33,272 nt of DNA from Clostridia bacterium (GTDB lineage Bacteria > Bacillota > Clostridia > Christensenellales > UBA1242): assembly GCA_023228225.1 (NCBI GenBank), contig JALOBO010000014.1, positions 1 to 33,272 of the forward strand. The letters are read 5' to 3'. Positions 24,972 to 32,079 of this stretch are shown in pieces. A model generated the notes under the pieces. That model was not told where the DNA came from and searched no databases. It worked only from the letters and a program-made list of their open reading frames with translations. Numbering within the stretch: position 1 is the first letter of the stretch; each line of letters opens with the position of its first letter. The position numbers were made by a program, and so were the translations under genes.

Positions 24972-26846
24972 TTACATAAAATCCCTAAGCCAACTTAAAT
25001 GTGATGCTTTTTCAACAGTATCACCGACGTCTGCATTTATCTTATCGTATATTACTTTCTTAACTAATTCTTGTTGTGTATCGTATGTTTCTTCAACCAT
25101 TTCTTCAAATGCAGCGCTATCAAAATACGCAACTAAATTTATTAATGTCATTGCAATATCGTCATGTCCAGTTTGTGCTTCATATCTTCCTTGCTTATTT
25201 AAACCGAATGCTCCTAATTCATTAAAAGTATTTTTTTCAGTTACAACAATTCTTTTATTTTTTATTAGATTTCGCAATTCTCTAGAAAACATTTCCTTAT
25301 TATCTGCTTTGATTTTTACACCTGGCCTAAAAATTTGACTTGCAACAGAATGAAACGTATGCATAAATATTTCAGGATAGTAATCTTTATGTTTAGATAA
25401 TTTTTCGATAATAACGTTTCCTTTGAAATTTATTTCTAAAACAATTCTTACAATATCTTCATGAAACACATTAAATATAAGTGCTTCAAGTATTTTTGCA
25501 ACATCATCAATTGAATGCAAATTTGAACGATACATACCAACTTGTCTTAATCTATAAAAACTTGATTCGTTACTATATTCTGTTATTTTACGTATCATTG
25601 CATTCGATTGCAACTCTAGTTTCATTATATTTATAACTGTACTATCGCTACCAACACCATCACTCAAATCGACAGCAAAAACAAATCTATCTTTATCAAC
25701 ATCAATTTCGTTAGGGTCAAAATTTGGATGCCAAGTCAACTCTGCATAATTGTCATTAAGATCTTCTAATTCATCAACTTCTTTCCATTTGAATTCTTTG
25801 GTCGTTCTTTTTAAGTATTGCAATATTTGACTTGATAAAAGCATTCTTGACGATGCCAAAAATTGATTTCCATATTCTTGATTGAATAATTCTTCAGAAC
25901 CTAAGTTGTTAATTTCTTTTTGTCGCCATTTCTCATCGCGTCCTGGCACTTGCCACCAATCAACACGTATTGGAAAGTATTCGTTTTTACCTTCCATTGC
26001 TTTTGCGTATATTTCATAAAACAAGTTCATTTGATTAGGTGTTGAACTTATTATGATACGAGATACTTGAGATGATGACAACGTAGGATAAATAGAACGA
26101 TAAAAAGGTACAACAATATGTTCGTCAATGTGAGCAAACTCATCCGCATATAAAAGGTGAATAGTAAAACCTAAGGCTGCTGTTTTTGTAGTTGCTTGAG
26201 AATATAATTTTACGCCATTATCGAATTTCATTCCCGTTGCTCCTAAAGATAACGAGCCAGGTTTCAAAAAGAATGGCACATTCTTTATTACTGTTTTAAT
26301 TTTGTCAACAATCTCAGTAGTTGTTGCCATCTTATTCGCAATTACAAGTACATTTCTATCGTAGTGAAAACATACATACCATGCAATGAATATTGAAGAT
26401 GTGATTGTATTATGACTTAAAATATCATTTGTATAGTATCTATGATTTGCATCATTCAATGAAATATCAAACATTGAAACTTTATATTTCGATTTTTCTA
26501 TACTTGCAATTTTCTCGACGCCATCTTTCGTTTGTATTAATGAACCTACTGATAAATCTTTACAAAAAACTTCTTGCATACTTTTATCAAATAAAATATG
26601 CAAATCTGCGCATTCTAATTGTTTTTTACTTTCAGTTTCGATTTTATATACGTGGTATGGCTGCGTTAGATGCACTTGTGTTATCTCAGCATCTTTCGTA
26701 TCTGTAGCCACCAATTTTCCTTTAACTGCTAATGAATTGATAATTTTTTTTGTATGATCATTTTCATCTAACCGGATGCTTCTATATTCGTATGTCTCTA
26801 AACATTGAATAAGAAATAAAATTATATTCTTAATTTGTTGTTTCAT
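24972..26846 (-). CDS. terL: Terminase large subunit C-part preceded by split-intein C-half
   Basis: A 624-residue protein. Residues 1-146 are an intein C-half: block B-like LECADLHIL with His83, VGSLIQTKDGVEKI, and the C-terminal block MFDIS-LNDANHRYYTNDILSHN, ending in His145-Asn146. The +1 extein residue is Thr147. Residues 147-624 resume terminase gp17 exactly where the N-half stops: TITSSIFIAWYV continues the P-loop helix, Walker B is LLYADEFAHI (231-240), motif III is SSTPN (267-271), and nuclease acids are Asp393, Glu471 and Asp562/563 (GHDD). Without trans-splicing this chain has no P-loop, so it would be inactive as a packaging motor. The predicted spliced protein is 587 residues (T4 gp17 is 610). 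Its ATG overlaps the endonuclease gene by 17 nt, implying coupled translation. Confidence 0.92.
   Translation of the reverse strand: MKQQIKNIILFLIQCLETYEYRSIRLDENDHTKKIINSLAVKGKLVATDTKDAEITQVHLTQPYHVYKIETESKKQLECADLHILFDKSMQEVFCKDLSVGSLIQTKDGVEKIASIEKSKYKVSMFDISLNDANHRYYTNDILSHNTITSSIFIAWYVCFHYDRNVLVIANKMATTTEIVDKIKTVIKNVPFFLKPGSLSLGATGMKFDNGVKLYSQATTKTAALGFTIHLLYADEFAHIDEHIVVPFYRSIYPTLSSSQVSRIIISSTPNQMNLFYEIYAKAMEGKNEYFPIRVDWWQVPGRDEKWRQKEINNLGSEELFNQEYGNQFLASSRMLLSSQILQYLKRTTKEFKWKEVDELEDLNDNYAELTWHPNFDPNEIDVDKDRFVFAVDLSDGVGSDSTVINIMKLELQSNAMIRKITEYSNESSFYRLRQVGMYRSNLHSIDDVAKILEALIFNVFHEDIVRIVLEINFKGNVIIEKLSKHKDYYPEIFMHTFHSVASQIFRPGVKIKADNKEMFSRELRNLIKNKRIVVTEKNTFNELGAFGLNKQGRYEAQTGHDDIAMTLINLVAYFDSAAFEEMVEETYDTQQELVKKVIYDKINADVGDTVEKASHLSWLRDFM
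26409..26846 (-). other. Split intein C-half (IntC, 146 residues)
   Basis: Encoded at the start of the C-part terminase gene. It holds the block B histidine and the whole C-terminal splicing block, ending SHN followed by Thr. Most known split inteins have IntC of about 35 residues; this one carries most of the intein, as in the atypical TerL split inteins such as AceL-TerL. Confidence 0.88.
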
Positions 26847-27912
26847 TTAAAAATTCTATACATTTTTTAATTGTTCCTTCTTTATCTTTATTGTAATCAT
26901 CCTCCCACACAACAAGAACGTCATAACCATGAGCGTTCGCAAGATGAATCTTATATTCATCATATGTCCAAATTTCTTTTGCTGTTTTCTTTTTAACTTT
27001 GTGGTAGTAATCAGGTTCGTATAAGCCTGGCTTGCAATGCCAAAAAATCCCGTTTACTTCTATTATTTTTCTGTTTGCTTTGTGCGTTATATCATACTTG
27101 CATACTCTTTTATTTATTTTATCATAAATAAATTTTTCATTTTTATCAGATAATAAATTTTTCACATGCTGATTTATATTTTCTGCGATTTCAATTGAAA
27201 GATTTGACACACCTCTCGATATGCATGTATACTCGTTAAAAACTTTACTTTTCCAATTTTCTTGCCTATTATTAAAAATCTCAGTGCCTGCAACGAAACC
27301 GTATTTTTTTATACACTTTTCTAACGTAAACGTACTTTGCCTATCAGCATAAAGTTTTTTTGCGATATCGTCTTCATATCTTTCTAACCAATATTCAAGT
27401 TGCGTTTCTGTTATCCTGTCTTTTAATGCGGCCTTCACAAATTCTTTTCTAGCACTTTCAATATCATCAACATCTTTTTCTTTATAAAATTCTAATGAAA
27501 ATGGCGATCTTTTTTGCCGTTCTTCCTTTGTTGTTTTACAACTGTGATTTGGATTATTTTCGCCTTTCATTTTTTCTGACGCCAATAACCTGTAATTGTC
27601 AAGTTTCATATGCAATCCTGAATTCTTTGACGTTGCTTCTTTATCTGACGCACATGTCAATAGCGAACCTGGAAATTCTTTTTTATAATCGTTAATTGTT
27701 TTATCTTTGTGATGATTTTTAATATGAATTCCATATATCCTTTTAACTTTCATCCCGCACCATTTACAAACTACATGGTCGTAGCCTTCATCTGTCATGT
27801 TTTCAATTTTTGCATTTTGCTTTCTTATGGATTCACTTTTTCTATACTCCATATAACAATTGGTTGAACAGAACTTTCTTTTTGATTCTTTATTGCAATT
27901 TACGCATTTCAT
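26830..27912 (-). CDS. Free-standing homing endonuclease, Vsr-like (EDxHD type)
   Basis: A 360-residue DNA endonuclease between the two terminase halves. Domains in order: a Cys4 zinc finger (MKCVNC, then FCSTNC, residues 3-19), a second zinc finger (VCKWC...HIKNHH, about 48-68), a linker with KRSPFSLEFY (135-143), a DNA-binding repeat CIKKYGFVAGTEIFNNRQENW (200-220), and a C-terminal Vsr/PD-(D/E)XK-like nuclease: YDITH (273-277), KIIEVNGIFWH (282-292), then IWTYDEYK (314-321) and GYDVLVVWEDDY (329-340). This matches the EDxHD homing endonucleases found within fractured intein genes. Expected role: cutting intein-less terminase genes at the insertion site so repair copies the whole element. 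A late-type element lies 24 nt upstream. Confidence 0.85.
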   Translation of the reverse strand: MKCVNCNKESKRKFCSTNCYMEYRKSESIRKQNAKIENMTDEGYDHVVCKWCGMKVKRIYGIHIKNHHKDKTINDYKKEFPGSLLTCASDKEATSKNSGLHMKLDNYRLLASEKMKGENNPNHSCKTTKEERQKRSPFSLEFYKEKDVDDIESARKEFVKAALKDRITETQLEYWLERYEDDIAKKLYADRQSTFTLEKCIKKYGFVAGTEIFNNRQENWKSKVFNEYTCISRGVSNLSIEIAENINQHVKNLLSDKNEKFIYDKINKRVCKYDITHKANRKIIEVNGIFWHCKPGLYEPDYYHKVKKKTAKEIWTYDEYKIHLANAHGYDVLVVWEDDYNKDKEGTIKKCIEFLNETTN

Positions 27913-27933
27913 ATTAAATATTTTTTGTTATTT

Positions 27934-27945
27934 AATTATATATTC
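27934..27945 (-). promoter_or_regulatory. Late-type promoter element GAATATATAATT
   Basis: Between the N-half stop and the endonuclease start. It could drive the endonuclease and, through overlap, the C-half of the terminase, compensating for the broken operon. Confidence 0.5.
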
Positions 27946-27974
27946 ATTAAAGAATTTGCTTTTTGACAAATGAA

Positions 27975-28469
27975 TTAATCAAGTTTATTATAAAGTTGCC
28001 ATAAAAAATACTTTAACTTTTCTATTCGTGTCAATTGCCGTTGCGACTTAAGTTGCATATAATAAAGTTGTCCTACCGTAATAATAGAATAACCTTGTAA
28101 CTTTTTATCGTAAATAGTTAATTTTGAATTAAATAAATGGCATTTACCTATCTGCCTGCTTGCAAGCATGATAACATATCTATGATCTTGAAAATCTCGA
28201 AGCATATCTTTTTGATACGGACGAAGGTCAATCTTTTGAACTCCAGTATCTGTCATTGCGTGACAATACTTTTCCGCAAAATAAAGTACGTCACTTGCGC
28301 ATCGAACAATTTCTTCTTGCTCTTGTGGCGTATATTTGAAATTTATATTTCCATTTCTGAAATTAATGTCACCTTGATAAAAACAAGATTTATCGACGTC
28401 TAAGCCATTTTCTAATTTGCTTATTACATCGTTAACTCGTTCGGTTGACCATATTGTGCTACTTCCCAT
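27975..28469 (-). CDS. terL: Terminase large subunit N-part followed by split-intein N-half
   Basis: A 164-residue protein. Residues 1-109 are the gp17 N-terminus: FAEKYCHAMTDTG (64-76), then LRPYQKDMLRDF (82-93), the adenine-binding motif region, then VIMLASRQIGK (99-109), the P-loop up to its lysine. T4 has SRQLGKT at this point. Cys110 starts an intein: CHLFNSKLTIYDKK, IITVGQLYYMQLKS, then a charged tail ending LYNKLD and a stop. Thus the gene ends inside the intein. The missing Thr of the P-loop is the +1 residue of the other half gene. Follows the small terminase gene with an 11-nt gap. The N-part alone lacks an active ATPase. See the C-part gene at 24972-26846. Confidence 0.92.
   Translation of the reverse strand: MGSSTIWSTERVNDVISKLENGLDVDKSCFYQGDINFRNGNINFKYTPQEQEEIVRCASDVLYFAEKYCHAMTDTGVQKIDLRPYQKDMLRDFQDHRYVIMLASRQIGKCHLFNSKLTIYDKKLQGYSIITVGQLYYMQLKSQRQLTRIEKLKYFLWQLYNKLD
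27978..28142 (-). other. Split intein N-half (IntN, 55 residues)
   Basis: Starts with Cys1 (codon TGC at 28142-28140), immediately after the P-loop lysine. Contains block A (NSKLTIYDKK) and the following LYY helix, but not the block B histidine, which is in the other half. The break thus lies between blocks A and B rather than at the usual endonuclease position, the hallmark of atypically split inteins. Confidence 0.88.
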
Positions 28470-28480
28470 ATTGTGTTATT

Positions 28481-29200
28481 TTAAAATGGACTATCTTTTG
28501 TATTATTTTGTTCCATTTGCTTTTGGTTTTCTTTAGCATCATTTAGTTTTTTACTATTAAGTTCTCTGTCTTTTCTGTCAAGTTCTTCACGTATTTTTTC
28601 CATTAGTCCACGAGTTCCTCTTGTTGTCATATCAGCATCACCGCCACCTTCGCCTTCAACTTCAGAGTGCGGAATGTCTTTTGTATTTTCTTCTCGTTTA
28701 ACACGATAGTCTTCTTTAATTGCTTTATAGTTATTTTCCATCACAACAACATAATTTGCAATTGCCTTTGTTAATTCTAACTTTGAACGTTGGAAACCAG
28801 ATAAAACTTCAAATTGTCTTGATTGCATATTGCCTTCTTCAATTTGTTCTAACATTTTTATGATTGAATACTCGGCAACTTTAGATTGTCTAATAAGATC
28901 TGACATTGTTGCAACATCGGAACGCATTTTTTGTTGTATGTATTCTTCAGTGTCAATAATTTCTTCATTCAAATAAAACATAGCATTTGCACCTACAATG
29001 TCCATTGCCTCGGAATTTGATGATGTCATAATTCCTTGATAATCCAATGTAATAGGTTTATGCTTCAGTGATAATTTTTTTGCCTCTTCTGTTAGACTTT
29101 CTAAATTATCTGATGACGATTGCAACATTTGTTCTAATTCTTCTCGTTCTGAAAGCTGTTGTTGTCTTTCATCTTGATTTACTTTTTTTGTATTACTCAT
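28481..29200 (-). CDS. Small terminase subunit, T4 gp16-like
   Basis: A 239-residue, highly helical protein just upstream of the large terminase, as gp16 precedes gp17 in T4. The N-terminus is a charged coil (DERQQQLSEREELEQMLQ). The centre (about 85-165) resembles the gp16 oligomerisation coil: DLIRQSKVAEYSIIKMLEQI, then GNMQSRQFEVLSGFQRSKLELTKAI and NYVVVMENNYKAIKEDY, aligning with the T4 gp16 stretch [29 protein letters not shown]. The C-terminus is polar, with a Gly-rich link and a charged helix. It probably forms a ring that regulates the packaging motor. T4 gp16 is 164 aa, so this is longer at both ends. Confidence 0.75.
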   Translation of the reverse strand: MSNTKKVNQDERQQQLSEREELEQMLQSSSDNLESLTEEAKKLSLKHKPITLDYQGIMTSSNSEAMDIVGANAMFYLNEEIIDTEEYIQQKMRSDVATMSDLIRQSKVAEYSIIKMLEQIEEGNMQSRQFEVLSGFQRSKLELTKAIANYVVVMENNYKAIKEDYRVKREENTKDIPHSEVEGEGGGDADMTTRGTRGLMEKIREELDRKDRELNSKKLNDAKENQKQMEQNNTKDSPF

Positions 29201-29222
29201 ATATGTAAAGTTAAATGCATTG

Positions 29223-31217
29223 TTATTTTGTTGAACCTACAAATGGCAAATGAAGTATAGGTAAACTGTTGTCAATTACGATAGCTTCACGTCCATCTTC
29301 AATTATATACTGATTAAGTATTGTTGATTGTTGTTCGTATGGAATAATATTTTTGAATATTCTTATGTTTGTTTGATAATGATTACTTGCAATAAGTTCA
29401 AATTGTTTTTCATCATCTTCTGGTAAAATTTCAGCAGCATTGATATTGACATTGCTAAATGTTCGTGTAAATACTGATGTTAGTTCTGTTTTTGCTGTTC
29501 TTTCATTATTAACTTCCCATAAACTAAAATTCAATTGTCCGAATTGTGCAGCATGATTAAATACTAAACCGTACCATTTGTTTTCTTCCATTGTGTCATT
29601 CATCGGAATCATAATAGGTGTTGAACCATTAGTGTACACAAAATATCTATTAACATAAGATTCAAGTTTCCATCCTTTTGCACCATTTGAATCAATCGTA
29701 TGGCCATTTATAAATGTATTTTTGAATGTTCGAGATATTCCATATCCTGGTGTAGTTACCCAAGTTGGCGCGATTGTGTCAAGGTAATTAATGACTTCAT
29801 CGTTTAATGCTACTTTGAAAGTATTTGTATTTGTTACTTCAACTACAACGCCGTAGAAGTTAAGTCGTCCTTGTCTTTTTATTTGAACCAATGTACCTGC
29901 AGGATATTTACGCAAAGAACCTATTGTTACAATAATTGTGTTACCTGTTCGTGACATTATTTTGCAAGAATCTTCACTTATTGTGTACTTAGGTTTTACA
30001 TATTTAAACCAAGTTGTGAATGCAAAATCCTGAGAATTAATAAAATTCGATACTGCTTTATATGTTACTGCTTGAACATCTTTATCTGGGGCAAAAATTG
30101 ATTGCAAGTCATAATAATGGTCAGCAACAGTTACACTTCTATTTATAATTTTATTATCCATGACAACTAAATCTTGATTTACATAATCGCGTGTTGGATC
30201 TTGTAAATTTGTACCAAGTTTTCTGTCATACTGTTGTGGTTTTGCAATATCTTCAATTTGATTTTGTGTTTCTTCTCCAAACAATCTATCAGAAGATCTC
30301 ATTAAGTCATCCATTATGTCATTAACGGTATCAGGCATATCTCTATTCGATTTTGGTTTGTAAATTACAAGTTCGCATTTCCAACTAGTGTTTTCCATCA
30401 TGAATCCTTTAAAAGGACGTGAACTTTGAACTTCATATAATCTATTGCCGACAAGTGGGAAGAAAATTATATCATTTTTTTGAGGTGCCGCATCGATACC
30501 AAAATCGCGCTCAAAAATTTGTTTTACGATTTCAATTTCAAACGGTTGTTCGTACCCAATGCCATACATACTATATTGCATTGTGTCATCGGGAAATTTG
30601 TTATCTGGCACCATTACTTTACTACATACTGGTTCATCAACATTATATAATGTCCATTCTTTTAATATAACATCGCCTGAACGATTGTTTGGCACTGCTC
30701 GCATGTATAGTACCTCCATGCCAAAAAGATCTGATATTGATGCTGACAAATCCTTATATAAATTGATTGCAGGATTAACAGCGTATGGATTGAATGTAGG
30801 TGTATCACATTTTGAAAGTATTGACGCTCTATCAATACCTGATGAAGTACACGCTAGTTGGGAATTTTGACAACCGTTTTCTTCAAATACTATTTGAGAT
30901 GAAGGATCTTGTATTTGATAGTTTGGTTCTATCTGTACATTATTGATTGTCATGAATCCTTGAGATGCAAGTTGATACTTGTACTCTATGTAAAAAGGAT
31001 TTGCAGGATTTAATTTTAAATCATTTAGATTTTGTTGAGTCAATTCAGACCAATAAGACCAGGCGGTATTATCTTTTGACCATCTGAATTGTTTAATGAT
31101 AGTGCCGACACCACTTAAATCGTCAGTAAATGTTCTTATACTTTCAATATTCTTGTATGGCGCATTTAGCGAAAATACGGCATACTGACCGGTTTTATTT
31201 AAAGAAATAGCCTGCAT
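29223..31217 (-). CDS. Neck protein, T4 gp14-like, with C-terminal lectin-like (LamG) domain
   Basis: A 664-residue virion protein. Residues about 225-290 carry the gp14-like core: FEIEIVKQIFERDFGIDAAP, then KNDIIFFPLVGNRLYEV, a stretch that phage neck proteins share (PxxGDxIxFxLxGxxxEI), then SWKCELVIYKP. It sits before terminase genes as gp14 does before gp16 in T4. T4 gp14 is 256 residues, so more than half is additional. The C-terminal 280 residues look like a concanavalin/LamG fold: FTTWFKYVKPKYTI (about 400-413), WKLESYVNRYFVYTNGS, ENKWYGLVFNHA and a final strand ILHLPFVG. Such domains bind glycans. N-terminal 120 residues are beta-rich and unassigned. Late-type element 19 nt upstream. 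Confidence 0.65.
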   Translation of the reverse strand: MQAISLNKTGQYAVFSLNAPYKNIESIRTFTDDLSGVGTIIKQFRWSKDNTAWSYWSELTQQNLNDLKLNPANPFYIEYKYQLASQGFMTINNVQIEPNYQIQDPSSQIVFEENGCQNSQLACTSSGIDRASILSKCDTPTFNPYAVNPAINLYKDLSASISDLFGMEVLYMRAVPNNRSGDVILKEWTLYNVDEPVCSKVMVPDNKFPDDTMQYSMYGIGYEQPFEIEIVKQIFERDFGIDAAPQKNDIIFFPLVGNRLYEVQSSRPFKGFMMENTSWKCELVIYKPKSNRDMPDTVNDIMDDLMRSSDRLFGEETQNQIEDIAKPQQYDRKLGTNLQDPTRDYVNQDLVVMDNKIINRSVTVADHYYDLQSIFAPDKDVQAVTYKAVSNFINSQDFAFTTWFKYVKPKYTISEDSCKIMSRTGNTIIVTIGSLRKYPAGTLVQIKRQGRLNFYGVVVEVTNTNTFKVALNDEVINYLDTIAPTWVTTPGYGISRTFKNTFINGHTIDSNGAKGWKLESYVNRYFVYTNGSTPIMIPMNDTMEENKWYGLVFNHAAQFGQLNFSLWEVNNERTAKTELTSVFTRTFSNVNINAAEILPEDDEKQFELIASNHYQTNIRIFKNIIPYEQQSTILNQYIIEDGREAIVIDNSLPILHLPFVGSTK

Positions 31218-31232
31218 TCTAAATATATTTTT

Positions 31233-31245
31233 AATTTATATATTC
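31233..31245 (-). promoter_or_regulatory. Late-type promoter element GAATATATAAATT
   Basis: Copy of the element in the gap before the neck protein gene; the core ends 19 nt before the ATG. It probably opens the neck-packaging operon. Confidence 0.6.
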
Positions 31246-31281
31246 AGAACACAGGCTGTGTTTTCGGAAAAAGTATATTTT

Positions 31282-31815
31282 TTATTTTTTCAAAGTAGAG
31301 CCTTTAATCATCTTTTCAAAACTTGTAAGTTCTTGTTGAATATCATCAGGAAAAAACTTATACATTTCATCTAAGTCTCGTTTTGAACATTGCATTCTTT
31401 TACAATATTCGATAATAGTTGCTTCTTCTACATTTAATTCTTTTTTCTTTTCTTCTTTTGATTTTTTTGCACCTTTAAGCGCATTAAATATCCATGAAGG
31501 TGTTGAATTGTGCATTTTTGACAATGAATCACACCAATATTGAACAGCTTCGGCACCATTCATTTTCGTATGATTGAACATTTGTGCTTGTATTGGAAAT
31601 TTTATTGCAAAAAACCTTTGCATCATGAAAAACTGTTTACTTTTTGTATATGCAGGTAATTCTGTAAATGCTTTTGGTTTTTGAAATAACATGTTTACGT
31701 AATCGAATAAACCTGGTGCAGAAGATTTCATTTCTTTTTCTTTTACAGGCTTTACTGTGTCACCAAATAATGATTTGGATGATGGTTCTTTATCTTCTAT
31801 TTCTTTTTTTGCCAT
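31282..31815 (-). CDS. Possible clamp loader small subunit, T4 gp62-like
   Basis: A 177-residue protein. The first 30 residues are polar. Residues about 35-175 follow the layout of T4-like gp62: LFDYVNMLFQKPK, then KQFFMMQRFFAIKFPIQAQMFNH with the internal QYWCDSL, a PSWIF turn followed by basic residues, and a C-terminal helix EATIIEYCKRMQCSKRDLDEMYKFF ending in PDDIQQEL. In T4, gp62 joins gp44 to load the sliding clamp gp45. Sequence identity is low and I rely on pattern; an uncharacterised phage protein remains possible. A variant TATATAAAAT element (GGTATATAAAATA, around 31821-31833) overlaps the end of the previous gene. Confidence 0.5.
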   Translation of the reverse strand: MAKKEIEDKEPSSKSLFGDTVKPVKEKEMKSSAPGLFDYVNMLFQKPKAFTELPAYTKSKQFFMMQRFFAIKFPIQAQMFNHTKMNGAEAVQYWCDSLSKMHNSTPSWIFNALKGAKKSKEEKKKELNVEEATIIEYCKRMQCSKRDLDEMYKFFPDDIQQELTSFEKMIKGSTLKK

Positions 31816-31824
31816 TTTATTATT

Positions 31825-32079
31825 TTATATACCTGGTATTTGATTAGTTTTCAAATCTTTGTCTATCTCAACAAGTTTATCAAAAACATCTCTGTTAATT
31901 TTAATCATTGGTATAGGATCTCCACCGCATGTATTCCATATATCTATATAAAAGTTTTTCCATCTATCAATATAATATGTTTTAACAACACTTTCGCCTT
32001 GCAAATGTGAAGATGATTCGCCAACCCTAGTTAATGTAATCTTGCCCATAAATGGACATGTGTATTCGATTGTTTCCAT
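31825..32079 (-). CDS. Small hypothetical protein (84 aa)
   Basis: An unrecognised protein. Sequence starts METIEYTCPFMGKITLTRVGESSSHL, then YYIDRWKNFYIDIWNTCGGDPIPMIKI; probably a small beta-sheet domain with two Cys. Its ATG overlaps the stop of the nuclease gene by one base (TAATG), so translation is coupled. No function can be assigned, but position suggests a replication accessory role. Confidence 0.55.
   Translation of the reverse strand: METIEYTCPFMGKITLTRVGESSSHLQGESVVKTYYIDRWKNFYIDIWNTCGGDPIPMIKINRDVFDKLVEIDKDLKTNQIPGI

Noticed and set aside
24972..28469. Terminase break as a pseudogene, frameshift or sequencing error
   Set aside because: Both edges of the break carry intein motifs in the right order (Cys1 and block A, then blocks B and F with His-Asn), the extein joins exactly at GK/T, and an intact endonuclease gene fills the gap.
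24972..28469. Group I or II intron splitting the terminase gene
   Set aside because: The sequences flanking the junctions are translated intein blocks with stops only after 55 codons; no intron core structure was recognised. Protein-level splicing explains the data better.
31246..31262. AACACA-GGC-TGTGTT hairpin before the neck gene
   Set aside because: Only six base pairs with a three-base loop and no following U-tract on the coding strand; too weak to call a terminator.
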